NCBI GenBank assembly: GCA_964452465.1
Contig: CAYVMD010000006.1
Coordinates: 1 to 64,000 of the forward strand
Length of the DNA stretch: 64,000 bases
DNA from: CAYVMD01 sp964452465
GTDB taxonomy: Bacteria; Armatimonadota; JACIXR01
Direction of reading: 5' to 3'
The notes beneath the pieces were generated by a model that ran no database searches, was not told the origin of the DNA, and saw only the letters and a list, made by a program, of their open reading frames with translations. The position numbers were made by a program, and so were the translations under genes. This document shows, piece after piece, positions 17,327-26,011 of the stretch (its first letter is position 1; the number at the start of each line of letters is the position of its first letter).

Positions 17327-18337
17327 TTAACCAATTTGTATTACCCTCCTTATGGGGAGGCGTTTTTCTATCGTCCTTTTTTCCTTCCCTTCCATCATTT
17401 TGAAAAGCAACCCTCCTGCCCATAATCCCAACTTATAAAGCGAGGTATTAAGGGCGAGGGAGGGAACCCCCGCGGAGAAATCGCCTGGCAATTTATCGAA
17501 ATTCATAACCACCACCTTTTCTCTCCTTTCCATCTCTTTCTCCCTAACTGCTTGGCACACTCCCCGTATGTGTTCGCCCACCGCAACGAATATCGCGGAA
17601 GGGGGTTCCTTCAAGTTTAATAATCTCAACGCTCCTCTGTATCCCTCCCTTTCGCCAAAGCCTTCCATCTTTACTATTAGATCTTCCTCCACCCCAATTC
17701 CTGCCTCTTTGAGTGCCCGTTCATAGCCCTTATATCTTTCCCACATGAAGCTAGTTTCCAATCCGATCCCTATTAGACCTATTCTTTTATGCCCTCTCTC
17801 TATGAGGTATTTCGTTGCCAGATATGCACCTCCCTCATTGTCATAATCCACTATCACCCCCTTGAATTTAGGGTGATAGCCAATCATAACTATTGGGATA
17901 TTTAGAGCCTTCCATTTTTCTACTTCCTTGTCGTCCATCCTAACGGGTCCCAATGCTATAACTCCGTCCACGCGTCCTAAGACCTCCTCGATGGGAGGGA
18001 AGAAGCCCATCTTATCTCGTCTCGAGGCATTTAGGAAAAGGCTATATCCCTCCTTTCTTGCTTTATCCCAGATGCCCGCTAATATTTGAGCGGAAAGCAA
18101 ACTGCTCAAATAGGCCGGGGAAGGGTAGGTGAAGAGGACGCCGATCACATAGGTTTTCCCCTTGGCTAATCCCCTCGCTAAGGGGTGGGGACGATAGCCA
18201 AGTTCCCGCGCTACCTGGATGATCCGCTCGCGGACCTTCGGTTGAACCCTCACCGTGGTTTTGCTGTTGTTCAAGACTTTAGAGACTACGGGCACCGATG
18301 TGCCTACGATCCTCGCTATTTCCTTTAATGTCGCCAT
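17327..18337 (-). CDS. LacI-family transcriptional repressor
   Basis: 336 aa. Residues 3-25 form the LacI helix-turn-helix (TLKEIARIVGTSVPVVSKVL) and residues 50-58 the hinge helix (HPLARGLAKG). The periplasmic-binding-protein fold follows (YVIGVLF, IPIVMIGYHP, YLIERGHKRIGLIG). It binds a palindromic operator and is released by a sugar ligand that cannot be named. A perfect 16-bp palindrome lies on its own transcription start, so it represses itself. Likely targets are the neighbouring amidohydrolase and carbohydrate genes, but no second operator copy was seen by eye. Confidence 0.9.
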   Translation of the reverse strand: MATLKEIARIVGTSVPVVSKVLNNSKTTVRVQPKVRERIIQVARELGYRPHPLARGLAKGKTYVIGVLFTYPSPAYLSSLLSAQILAGIWDKARKEGYSLFLNASRRDKMGFFPPIEEVLGRVDGVIALGPVRMDDKEVEKWKALNIPIVMIGYHPKFKGVIVDYDNEGGAYLATKYLIERGHKRIGLIGIGLETSFMWERYKGYERALKEAGIGVEEDLIVKMEGFGEREGYRGALRLLNLKEPPSAIFVAVGEHIRGVCQAVREKEMERREKVVVMNFDKLPGDFSAGVPSLALNTSLYKLGLWAGGLLFKMMEGKEKRTIEKRLPIRRVIQIG

Positions 18338-18353
18338 CTATCCCGCTCCTTTT

Positions 18354-18369
18354 GATTAAGCGCTTAATC
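18354..18369. promoter_or_regulatory. LacI-type operator (perfect palindrome)
   Basis: GATTAAGCGCTTAATC is a 16-bp perfect palindrome with a central CG, the classical LacI/PurR-type operator. It starts just downstream of the predicted transcription start and ends 16 bases before the lacI start codon, so bound repressor would block lacI transcription. Confidence 0.8.
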
Positions 18370-18376
18370 TACTTTC

Positions 18377-18405
18377 ATTATGCTATACACCTAAAAATTA
18401 GTCAA
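18377..18405 (-). promoter_or_regulatory. Promoter of lacI-type gene
   Basis: Minus strand TTGACT (complement of 18400-18405), 17-base spacer, CATAAT (complement of 18377-18382). The predicted start falls at about 18370, directly at the edge of the operator palindrome. Confidence 0.75.
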
Positions 18406-18600
18406 TACCTTTCAAGGCGATTTTCTTTTTTGGGCTTAAAATTTTTGTGTGATGGAAAGAAAATTTATCAGGTGGTAGACCTTTTCAAATTGGTGCTTTG
18501 CTCTGGAGCCGGCATCTACTCCTCTTCTTATCCCTGTCCTTAATTTCTTCCCTTTCACAGTCTCGCAACTGCCCGTATCAGTGGTATCAAAGGTCCAGCC

Positions 18601-19911
18601 TTAAAGATTGAAGAAAGCCTTCGGGTTATTGAATAGCCAATCCTCTGCTACCTTTATGGCGGAGCTTTCCTCTATCCATCCCATCCTTATTAACTTGACC
18701 AAAGCTCTGGCGATGTTCTCCCTACAGATTTTCAAGTGGGCTACGATGTGCTCCGGCATATCCCCAAAGTCTCCACCAAATCCGTTAATCTTTATATGAG
18801 GAGTTGTAATAAGGGCACGGGAGTATAATTCCTCGCTATAAATAGGGTCGATTATATTTACCCAACAAAGATCTACATAAACATTGGGATAATTTTTGGC
18901 GAGGAAGAGTATTTCCCCCATATAGGGCCAATTACCGTGAAATAAATCGAACTTCACATTCTGATACAATTCCAGGATATGACTTAGCAATACAGCATTC
19001 GTCTTCTCTATTCGATTCCTTATCCCAGCCATGTGTCCTGTATGTATCTGCACTGGTAGGTCGAGCTCTCGCGCGAAATTCATGAATTGATGAAATAAGA
19101 AGTCGTCCAGGGGCTTAGCCTCCGGCCAGCCCAGCTGATTCCTCGGGTTGGAGAGTATCTTTTTGAATAACCGCTCTGCTTCGTATCTGGGAACGATTTC
19201 CAAATCTAAACTTCTATAATAGGCGCTTTGATCCTTTATACCAACAACTCCTCTCTCCTTTGCCTTCTTCAGCAGTTCGTATACTACCTCCAGGTAATCC
19301 TCCAGCGAGGTGATATATCTATCTACAAGCGCTCCTACCGACTGAATGTAGTCAAAACTTCTCACATCCCGGTGGAACTGGGGCAAACCGAACACGAACC
19401 TTATCTTCTCATAATGCTCAAGTTCCCCATCGAGAAACTTTTTAAGAAGCTGGAAGCCCGGAAGGATATCGGGGTTGGAGATGATGTCGGAGAGCATGAC
19501 CTTTATATTAGCTTTTTCCAGAAGGCGGTCGTAGTTCTCCCTGGTGGGGAGTATGACCTTGTCCCTTATTCTGAGGAGCGAGTCCAAAGAGATTTCTTCT
19601 TCGCCATAAATCTCCCTCATAATGACCTTGGGCACCCTAGCGTAAGCGGTAAATTCCACCTTCTTCCAAAATCTCTCGAAGAGTTCCCACTTTCTCTCCG
19701 TTTCGATGTCGTTATTCAACAGAAAATCGAGTTCTTTTGGAGATATGCCCGCGGACAGCAAATCGCTGGGGAGATAACCTTGAATCAAGCTGGCTATGGG
19801 TTCCCTCCTCGCTACTTTTCCTTTAGGACCTAAGATGTGCTCGTGGCAATCTATTACCGGTAACTCTTCTATCTTGGCGAGTAACTCCCTTAAAAGAGCA
19901 TCGCTATGCAT
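18601..19911 (-). CDS. Amidohydrolase-2 family metal-dependent hydrolase
   Basis: 436 aa. The first metal motif H-x-H is at residues 23-25 (VIDCHEHILG). VQIHTGHMAG gives the later histidines and INGFGGDFGD the acidic residue after the last strand. This is the amidohydrolase-2 barrel, which includes decarboxylases, lactonases and uronate isomerase-like proteins. The substrate is unknown. A good ribosome site (GGAGGTG) lies about eight bases upstream of the ATG. It lies upstream of lacI on the same strand with 263 bases between, and lacI has its own promoter. The gap 18370-18600 holds only the lacI promoter and no other gene. Confidence 0.8.
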   Translation of the reverse strand: MHSDALLRELLAKIEELPVIDCHEHILGPKGKVARREPIASLIQGYLPSDLLSAGISPKELDFLLNNDIETERKWELFERFWKKVEFTAYARVPKVIMREIYGEEEISLDSLLRIRDKVILPTRENYDRLLEKANIKVMLSDIISNPDILPGFQLLKKFLDGELEHYEKIRFVFGLPQFHRDVRSFDYIQSVGALVDRYITSLEDYLEVVYELLKKAKERGVVGIKDQSAYYRSLDLEIVPRYEAERLFKKILSNPRNQLGWPEAKPLDDFLFHQFMNFARELDLPVQIHTGHMAGIRNRIEKTNAVLLSHILELYQNVKFDLFHGNWPYMGEILFLAKNYPNVYVDLCWVNIIDPIYSEELYSRALITTPHIKINGFGGDFGDMPEHIVAHLKICRENIARALVKLIRMGWIEESSAIKVAEDWLFNNPKAFFNL

Positions 19912-19967
19912 TTAAAACACCTCCCGCTAAAAGGGTTGTCTTCGTTCGACTTCTTGCGCCACCAAGG

Positions 19968-19996
19968 TTGACAGGCTGACGCTCTCATTATCAAAT
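19968..19996 (+). promoter_or_regulatory. Possible promoter of the DUF4038 gene
   Basis: A perfect TTGACA (19968-19973) is followed after 17 bases by TCAAAT, a weak -10. The distance to the start codon is about 45 bases. Confidence 0.35.
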
Positions 19997-20043
19997 GTAA
20001 CACAATTTTTCTTTTTTGGGTCTAAAATTTTAGAATCAAGAGG

Positions 20044-21543
20044 ATGAAAATGAAGAAGGTGCTTATTTTCCTTTTCCTTGCTAACTTGTGCTTAGCCCAG
20101 CGGGTGGTCAAGAAGTGGGACCTCTGGGAGCTTTCCTTCTCCAACCCCCGAAATTATGCCAATCCATTCCAGGATGTTTCCTTGCTTGGGGAATTCACCC
20201 ATGCTGCCTCTGGTAGGAAAATGCGGATATATGGTTTCTACGATGGGGATAACATCTGGAGGCTCCGCTTTATGCCGGATGAGGTTGGCGAATGGCGCTA
20301 CGAAATCTACTTTTCCGATTCCTCCGCTAAGCGGTATCGAGGGAGCTTCAAGTGCGTAGCCTCCAATATAAAAGGACCGCTTCGTGTCAACCCCCGAAAT
20401 CCCCTCTGGTTTTCTTATGCCGATGGCACTCCCTTTTATCTCTTCGCCGCTGAGTTAGATGTTCATACTCTTCCTCCAGATGTATTGGAGAAAACTTTGG
20501 ATTTCCTCCAGAAGTATCACTTCAATGCTATAATGGGTCCCCATGTCGGAGGGCCCGGTGGGCTTCCTTGGCAGGAAATTAACGGCAAGATAGACTTCTC
20601 CCGCTACGATTTGAGCTTTTGGCGCCGTTTGGATGAGGTCCTTCTCGCTTTAAAAAGAAGGAACATGTTCCTATTCCCCTTTAGCATCTTCGGGGGGACG
20701 AACGAGGTTCCCAAGATGCCTCCTTCTCAATACGAGAATTTCATAAGGTATTGGACAGCCCGTTGGAGCGGATTCTACAATGCTACCTTCCAACCGACCT
20801 CCGAATGGGAAGAAGGATTTTCCTCCGAGGAGGTCCTCCGCATATTGGAACTCATAAAAAAGCACGATCCTTGGAAAAGGCTGTTAAGCATTCATTCCTG
20901 GGATTACAGCAAGAGGAACCCCCAAATATACAAGTCGCCATTTTACGATTACTTCACCCTACAGGATAAGTTAACCGATTGGAACTACGCCAAATATATA
21001 GAGGATCTCGAGGAAATCAGAGAGTGTGCTCCCAAGCCTATTTTTGCTCAGGAGTGTCTCTGGGAAGGTAATATCTATCAGAAGGAGGCAGGATTGGATG
21101 TCGACAACATGAGGAGGGCGGCGTGGACCATCGCCCTGAATGGAGGACATATCGGTTATGGCGACGAGGTTTCCCCTCCCCGCCAATGGGGTGGGGAGGA
21201 AACCTTCAGTGTGTATGGATTAAAGGTTAAGCCCCTGGGACTACTCTATCCCTATCTCAAATTCCTGTATGAAACGATGACCTCCATCCCCTGGTGGGAG
21301 ATGGAACCTGCCCCTAAATTCGTTAAGGGTAAGAATGCCTCATGCCTAAAGGGAGACAAGGTCGTTGTGGTTTATCTCCCAGAGGGAAAAGATATTCAGT
21401 TGAACCTTCCAAGTGGGAAATATAAGGTAACCTGCCTTGACCCTGTAAATCGAAGAAGAATAAAGGAAGAGATAAGGAAATTCGAAGGAGCCATTTCCCT
21501 TTCCTACCCTGGGGAAGTAGTTTTGATATTCCAAAGGGTTTAG
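20044..21543 (+). CDS. Secreted DUF5060/DUF4038 glycoside hydrolase-like protein
   Basis: 499 aa with a signal peptide (residues 1-19, ending CLA-Q). Residues about 20-115 are a DUF5060-type sandwich (VVKKWDLWELSF, EVGEWRYEIYFSD). The barrel then begins FSYADGTPFYLFAAELDVHT, as in DUF4038/apiosidase-like enzymes (GH140-related). Candidate catalytic glutamates are in QPTSEWEEG and FAQECLWEGN. A C-terminal beta domain follows (VVVVYLPEG, SGKYKVTCLDP). An ATG two codons downstream is better placed relative to AGAGG. Probably a secreted glycosidase for side-chain sugars; the substrate is inferred only from the family. Confidence 0.75.
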   Translation: MKMKKVLIFLFLANLCLAQRVVKKWDLWELSFSNPRNYANPFQDVSLLGEFTHAASGRKMRIYGFYDGDNIWRLRFMPDEVGEWRYEIYFSDSSAKRYRGSFKCVASNIKGPLRVNPRNPLWFSYADGTPFYLFAAELDVHTLPPDVLEKTLDFLQKYHFNAIMGPHVGGPGGLPWQEINGKIDFSRYDLSFWRRLDEVLLALKRRNMFLFPFSIFGGTNEVPKMPPSQYENFIRYWTARWSGFYNATFQPTSEWEEGFSSEEVLRILELIKKHDPWKRLLSIHSWDYSKRNPQIYKSPFYDYFTLQDKLTDWNYAKYIEDLEEIRECAPKPIFAQECLWEGNIYQKEAGLDVDNMRRAAWTIALNGGHIGYGDEVSPPRQWGGEETFSVYGLKVKPLGLLYPYLKFLYETMTSIPWWEMEPAPKFVKGKNASCLKGDKVVVVYLPEGKDIQLNLPSGKYKVTCLDPVNRRRIKEEIRKFEGAISLSYPGEVVLIFQRV

Positions 21544-21552
21544 AGTTTCTTA

Positions 21553-22524
21553 TTAAATAGGGAGGACTTTCCTTATTTCCTCGAAAATTTCCCTCCCAGC
21601 ATCCTGGGGGCTTCTTCCCTCCCACATCTTTATCTCCTTGAAACCCTCCCTTCTGATCCAGATCATCTGCCGGCGGGCGAAATGGCGGGTATTTCGCTTC
21701 ATTATGTGGAGAGCTTCCTCCAGGCTCATTTCCCCCTTTAGATAAGCCATGATCTCCCGATAACCATGCCCCTGCATGGAGATGAAATCCTCCCTACACC
21801 CCATCTCCATCAATCTCCTCACCTCTTCTATGAAACCCTCTCTCACCATTCTCTCTGCTCTTTGGTCTATCCTTCTGTATAAAGCCTTTCTATCCCACAC
21901 GAGGGCGAATTTTAAGGGGTGAAGGGGAGGCGCAGTGGTCGCTTTTTGTAAGGCGGACATGGGGGTTCCCGTCAGATAATAGATCTCCAAAGCCCTGATG
22001 ATCCTTTTTATATCGTTCGGGTGTAACTCTTTCGCCCTCTCCGGATCTATTTCTTGTAGTTTCTTATAGAGGCTTCCCTTCGTTGTTCTTTCCTCCTCTA
22101 AAAGTTGTTGGCGCAAGGTGGGAGAAGCGGGGGGAGCGGGGAAAAGTCCCTTAAGGAGGGAATCTATGTAAAGCCTTGTGCCCCCCACCAAGAGGGGGAT
22201 CTTCCCTTCCCGATGCATCTTTTCTATCAACGGGATGGCTAATTTCAAATAATCAGCGACGGTGAAGACCTCGGTGGGCTCTGCTATATCTATAAGATGG
22301 TGCTTTGTTCTTTCCCTTTGTTCCTTTGTGGGCTTAGCGGTGCCGATGTCCATATATTTATAAACGGCACGAGCATCGGCGGAGATTATCTCCGTGTTCA
22401 TAAGAAGCGCCAATTCTATGCCTACTTCCGTCTTCCCGGAGGCGGTGGGTCCCGTTAAAACTACTACAGGGATCGTGTCTTTCGCTTCTCCAATATCGCT
22501 TTCTCCACTTCCTCTATCTCCCAA
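21553..22524 (-). CDS. miaA: tRNA dimethylallyltransferase
   Basis: Transfers a dimethylallyl group to A37 of tRNAs that read UNN codons. The P-loop VVLTGPTASGKTEVG, SADARAVYKYMDIGTAKP and GGTRLYIDSLL are family motifs, and the C-terminus carries QGHGYREIMAYL and TRHFARRQMIWIRR. The start is unclear. The frame is open far into ispH, with ATGs at 22617 and 22578 that overlap ispH by more than 110 bases. A TTG at 22524 has no ribosome site. An ATT at about 22494 has GGAG nine bases upstream and gives a normal-length protein. The coordinates use the TTG. It shares the isoprenoid operon that supplies its substrate. Confidence 0.93.
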   Translation of the reverse strand: MGDRGSGESDIGEAKDTIPVVVLTGPTASGKTEVGIELALLMNTEIISADARAVYKYMDIGTAKPTKEQRERTKHHLIDIAEPTEVFTVADYLKLAIPLIEKMHREGKIPLLVGGTRLYIDSLLKGLFPAPPASPTLRQQLLEEERTTKGSLYKKLQEIDPERAKELHPNDIKRIIRALEIYYLTGTPMSALQKATTAPPLHPLKFALVWDRKALYRRIDQRAERMVREGFIEEVRRLMEMGCREDFISMQGHGYREIMAYLKGEMSLEEALHIMKRNTRHFARRQMIWIRREGFKEIKMWEGRSPQDAGREIFEEIRKVLPI

Positions 22525-23318
22525 AGAGGTGTGGAGAGCCCCGCCGTTATCCCTATCCTCTCCTTCCCCTTTAGCCATTCCTCCTTCACCTCCTCTCCCC
22601 TTTCCACGAGGTGGCATTCCACGCCTTCTCTCTCGCAGACCTCCTTCAATCGCAAGGTGTTGGCACTCCTCGCTCCTCCCACGATTATCATAAGCTCAAC
22701 CATCTTGGTGAGTTTGCGGGAGGCTTCCTTGCGTTTTTCCACCTCGGGGCAGGAGGTATCGTGAATGACGAGGTTTCTCAGTTTTTCCTTCAAAAGCGAG
22801 GCGATCTCAAAGAAGTTTTCCCCTCCCTTCGTCGTTTGGCAGACGAGACCCGCTCCTTCCATCAGATCCAATCCATCTATATCCTTTGCGCTTTCTATCA
22901 CTATCCCTTCTCCCTGGATATAGCCCAGGATCCCTTGCACTTCCGGATGGTTCCTATCGCCGAAGATGAGGACCTTTCTTCCCTGTTGGAAAAGTTGGAG
23001 GGCGGTCTCCTGTGCCCTCCTCACCCTGGAGCAGGTGCAGTCTATCACCCTTATCCCCTTGTTTTTTGCTTCCTCTATAACTTTCGGATCTTCCCCATGG
23101 GCTCGAACGAGCATACAGGCGCCAGGGGGGATCTGTTCGATGCCCTCCACCACTCGCAAGCCCTTTTCCCGTAGCCTTTGCATCTCGCCGGCGTTGTGGA
23201 TCAGATCGCCGATCACATAGACTTCCTTTTCCTGCTTTAAAGCCTCCTCCGCCCACCTTATTGCTCTCCTTACCCCGTAGCAAAAGCCCAGCGCTTGGGC
23301 TCGTTTAACCATCGTCAC
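22464..23318 (-). CDS. ispH: 4-hydroxy-3-methylbut-2-enyl diphosphate reductase
   Basis: 284 aa, the last step of the MEP isoprenoid pathway, yielding IPP and DMAPP with a 4Fe-4S cluster. The three cluster cysteines are C13 (GFCYGVRRA), C96 (DCTCSRV) and C190 (DTSCPEVEKRKE). VRAHGEDP, FGDRNHPEVQG, TTKGG and GITAGLSTP match the family. The third cysteine context differs from the usual T-I-C-x-A-T. The start overlaps the prenyl synthase gene by 14 bases, indicating translational coupling. DMAPP made here is the donor for the downstream MiaA. Confidence 0.95.
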   Translation of the reverse strand: MTMVKRAQALGFCYGVRRAIRWAEEALKQEKEVYVIGDLIHNAGEMQRLREKGLRVVEGIEQIPPGACMLVRAHGEDPKVIEEAKNKGIRVIDCTCSRVRRAQETALQLFQQGRKVLIFGDRNHPEVQGILGYIQGEGIVIESAKDIDGLDLMEGAGLVCQTTKGGENFFEIASLLKEKLRNLVIHDTSCPEVEKRKEASRKLTKMVELMIIVGGARSANTLRLKEVCEREGVECHLVERGEEVKEEWLKGKERIGITAGLSTPLWEIEEVEKAILEKRKTRSL

Positions 23319-24342
23319 CGATCTTCAAAACCCTCCCGAAGAACCCTTCCAATTGTCTCAAAAAACCTTTATCGCCCTCCACCCGAGAGAGGTAGAAGAT
23401 GGCATCGTCCCTATAGGATTCGCATATCTCCATCGTGTAGCCTTTAGCTCCTACCTCCTCCAGGATCTCCAAGGCTTTATCTATGTCCTTCTTGGTCTTC
23501 CTTTTCTTCCGCAAGATCTCGCGCAATTCTTCCTTTCTCTCGCTTTTATTCAAAGCGAACACCACGGGAAAAGTTATCTTGCCCTTGTGGATATCCTCTG
23601 CTGGCTTGCCTATCTCCTCTGAAATGCCCCAAATACCGAGGTAGTCGTCCTTTACCTGGAAGGCGAGCCCAAAGAACCTCCCGCATTTCCCCAACTTTTC
23701 TACCTCTTCTTCCCTGCCTGCTAACACACCCGCTATTCGGCAGGCGTAATCGAAGAGGGCTCCCGTCTTTTTCCTCGCCATATCGAGGTAATCGCTGACC
23801 GTTCCCTCTGTGGCCTCCTGTAAGGCTAAATCCAAATATTGTCCCTCTGTCATCTCCTTTATGATGAGGGAGAGACTCTCCAGGATGTTGGTGACTATGT
23901 GGGGTGGAAAGTGTTCCCTCAATCTAAGAGCAGATAGGTTGACGAGCCCTTGCATGGAGGAACCGGCGTTGACCGCCTGAGGTATGCCCCATACCTTCCA
24001 AACCGTGGGGCGAAAGCGCCTTTTTATGTCTTTATCCTCGACATCATCGTGGATGAGGGAGAAGTTGTGGAGTAACTCCACCGCAGTGGCGGCGGGAATT
24101 GCCCTCTCCACATCTCCTCCCAGTGCTTTTACAAGAGCGAGGAGAAGGAGAGGTCTTATCCTCTTCCCTCCGTATCTCTTGCTCTCTTCCACAGGTAGCC
24201 ATTCTCCCCTTTCGTCCTTCCACCCCAAGTGATAACGAAGCATATCATAGAGGGGAAGATCGAAGGGCTCCATAAAGGAGCGCATATCCTTCTCCACTGC
24301 CTGGAGGGTGTAGGATAGGAACTCCTCCAATCCTTCCGTCAT
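23305..24342 (-). CDS. Polyprenyl diphosphate synthase (FPP/GGPP type)
   Basis: 345 aa. The first Asp-rich motif is IHDDVEDKD (residues 98-106) and the second FQVKDDYLG (residues 229-236), with GGKRIRP at residues 58-64 binding IPP. The enzyme condenses IPP with allylic diphosphates. Chain length is not clear; the residues before the first motif (HNFSLIHDD) lack bulky aromatics at the usual gate, except for Phe about five residues before it. The ATG overlaps the stop of the citramalate synthase gene by four bases (ATGA). It sits with ispH, consistent with isoprenoid supply. Confidence 0.9.
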   Translation of the reverse strand: MTEGLEEFLSYTLQAVEKDMRSFMEPFDLPLYDMLRYHLGWKDERGEWLPVEESKRYGGKRIRPLLLLALVKALGGDVERAIPAATAVELLHNFSLIHDDVEDKDIKRRFRPTVWKVWGIPQAVNAGSSMQGLVNLSALRLREHFPPHIVTNILESLSLIIKEMTEGQYLDLALQEATEGTVSDYLDMARKKTGALFDYACRIAGVLAGREEEVEKLGKCGRFFGLAFQVKDDYLGIWGISEEIGKPAEDIHKGKITFPVVFALNKSERKEELREILRKKRKTKKDIDKALEILEEVGAKGYTMEICESYRDDAIFYLSRVEGDKGFLRQLEGFFGRVLKIGDDG

Positions 24343-25901
24343 GTTTTTTCCTTGAGGAGCCTATATTCTATCGATTCCACCAGCGCCTGCCAGGAGGCTT
24401 CTATGATGTTCGTGGAGACACCGATGGTCGACCAAACCTCTTCTCCATCGAAGGATTCCACGAGGACCCTTACCTTCGCTGCGGTGCCTTCCTGCCCGCT
24501 TATAACCCTCACTTTGAAATCGGTAAGCCGAATCTTCTCCAATTCCGGATAGAATTGCTGGAGTGCCTTTCGAAGGGCGTTATCCAGAGCATGGACAGGA
24601 CCATCTCCCTCCGCTACTGTATGGGCGATGGTATCGTTCACCTTCAATTTCAGGGAGGCTTCCGTTACGAATTCGCCGTTTTGCATCTTCTCCACGATAA
24701 CCCGCAAGCCCAAAAGGTCGAAGAGCTTACGATAACCGCCCGTTAATTTCTTCACCAACAACTCAAAGGAAGCCTCTGCCCCTTCGAAGTGATAGCCCTG
24801 GTTCTCCAGTTCGGTTAACTTTTCCAAGATGAGGCGGGTCTGGGGTGAATCCTTGGTGAGGTCGAGATGGAGGCTTCGCGTCTTATAGACGATGGTGGAG
24901 GAACCGGACAACTCGGAGACAAGGATTCGCCTCTCGTTGCCCACCGCTTCCGGATCTATGTGTTCATAGGAGCGGGGATTCTTCATTATTGCATCCACAT
25001 GAACCCCACCCTTATGGGCGAAGGCGGACTCCCCCACGAAGGGCATATTGCTGGCGGGCACCACATTCGCTACTTCCGCCACGAAGCGGGATAGCTCTAC
25101 GAGGTGCTTTAGTTTTTCCTTGGGAACAACTTCTATTCCCATTTTGAGGACTAAGATAGGGATGATGGAACAGAGGTTGGCGTTTCCACATCTTTCCCCG
25201 TAGCCATTTATCGTTCCCTGCACCTGGGTTGCCCCCGCCTCAACGGCGGCGATGGTGTTCGCCACTCCCGTCTCTGAATCGTTGTGGGCGTGAATGCCGA
25301 GGGGAACCTTCACCCTTTCCTTTACCTTAGCGGTTATCTCTTTAACCTCGCTGGGCAGGCATCCCCCATTGGTATCCGCAAGGCAAAGCCAATCCGCTCC
25401 TCCTGCTTCCGCCGCTTCCAGGCACTCCAGGGCATAGGCGGGGTCGGATTTATAACCATCGAAGAAATGCTCCGCATCGAAGATAACCTCTTTGCCGAAG
25501 GACTTTAAAAACCTCACCGATTCCTCTATCATTCGAAGGTTCTCCTCCAAACTAACCCTCAAGATTTCCTTAACATGGAAATCCCAGGATTTCCCGAATA
25601 TGGTGATCGTGGGGGTATCCATTTGGACGAGCATTATGAGATTGGTGTCCTCCTCGGGTTTGCGGTTTGCCCGCCGGGTGGAACCGAAAGCAACGAGTTT
25701 GCTGTTTTGGAGCGGTTCCTCCTTCATTCTCTTAAAGAAGGCGAGGTCCTTGGGATTGGAAGCCGGCCACCCTCCTTCGATATAATGGATGCCAAACTCA
25801 TCCAATTTGCGGGCGATGCGGATCTTATCCTCCACGGAGAAGGAGATGCCCTTCATCTGGGCTCCGTCCCTTAAGGTGGTATCATATAGAAATATGGTCA
25901 T
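24339..25901 (-). CDS. cimA: (R)-citramalate synthase
   Basis: 520 aa. Condenses pyruvate and acetyl-CoA to citramalate for isoleucine synthesis. The HMGL-like barrel begins YDTTLRDGAQ (residues 6-15) and includes LCLADTNGG, LGIHAHNDSETGVAN and GTINGYGERCGNANL. FAHKGGVHVDAIM leads to the C-terminal LeuA-dimer regulatory domain, which ends near residue 515. LADTNGG and the length favour CimA over 2-isopropylmalate synthase. AGGAGG lies seven bases before the start. First gene of a four-gene operon whose other members serve isoprenoid and tRNA modification, an unrelated pathway. Confidence 0.9.
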   Translation of the reverse strand: MTIFLYDTTLRDGAQMKGISFSVEDKIRIARKLDEFGIHYIEGGWPASNPKDLAFFKRMKEEPLQNSKLVAFGSTRRANRKPEEDTNLIMLVQMDTPTITIFGKSWDFHVKEILRVSLEENLRMIEESVRFLKSFGKEVIFDAEHFFDGYKSDPAYALECLEAAEAGGADWLCLADTNGGCLPSEVKEITAKVKERVKVPLGIHAHNDSETGVANTIAAVEAGATQVQGTINGYGERCGNANLCSIIPILVLKMGIEVVPKEKLKHLVELSRFVAEVANVVPASNMPFVGESAFAHKGGVHVDAIMKNPRSYEHIDPEAVGNERRILVSELSGSSTIVYKTRSLHLDLTKDSPQTRLILEKLTELENQGYHFEGAEASFELLVKKLTGGYRKLFDLLGLRVIVEKMQNGEFVTEASLKLKVNDTIAHTVAEGDGPVHALDNALRKALQQFYPELEKIRLTDFKVRVISGQEGTAAKVRVLVESFDGEEVWSTIGVSTNIIEASWQALVESIEYRLLKEKT

Positions 25902-25929
25902 GGTTAGCTCCTCCTATGTTTGTTTAGAA

Positions 25930-25958
25930 ATTTTAACAAAATGCAAATTATCTGGCAA
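25930..25958 (-). promoter_or_regulatory. Promoter of the cimA-ispH-miaA operon
   Basis: Minus strand TTGCCA (complement of 25953-25958), 17-base spacer, TAAAAT (complement of 25930-25935). It predicts a leader of about 23 bases with the AGGAGG site. Confidence 0.65.
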
Positions 25959-26011
25959 TTTTAAGGCTTCATAGAGGGCGGTATCTACCTCGAAGGGAAA
26001 AGCCACGGGGA

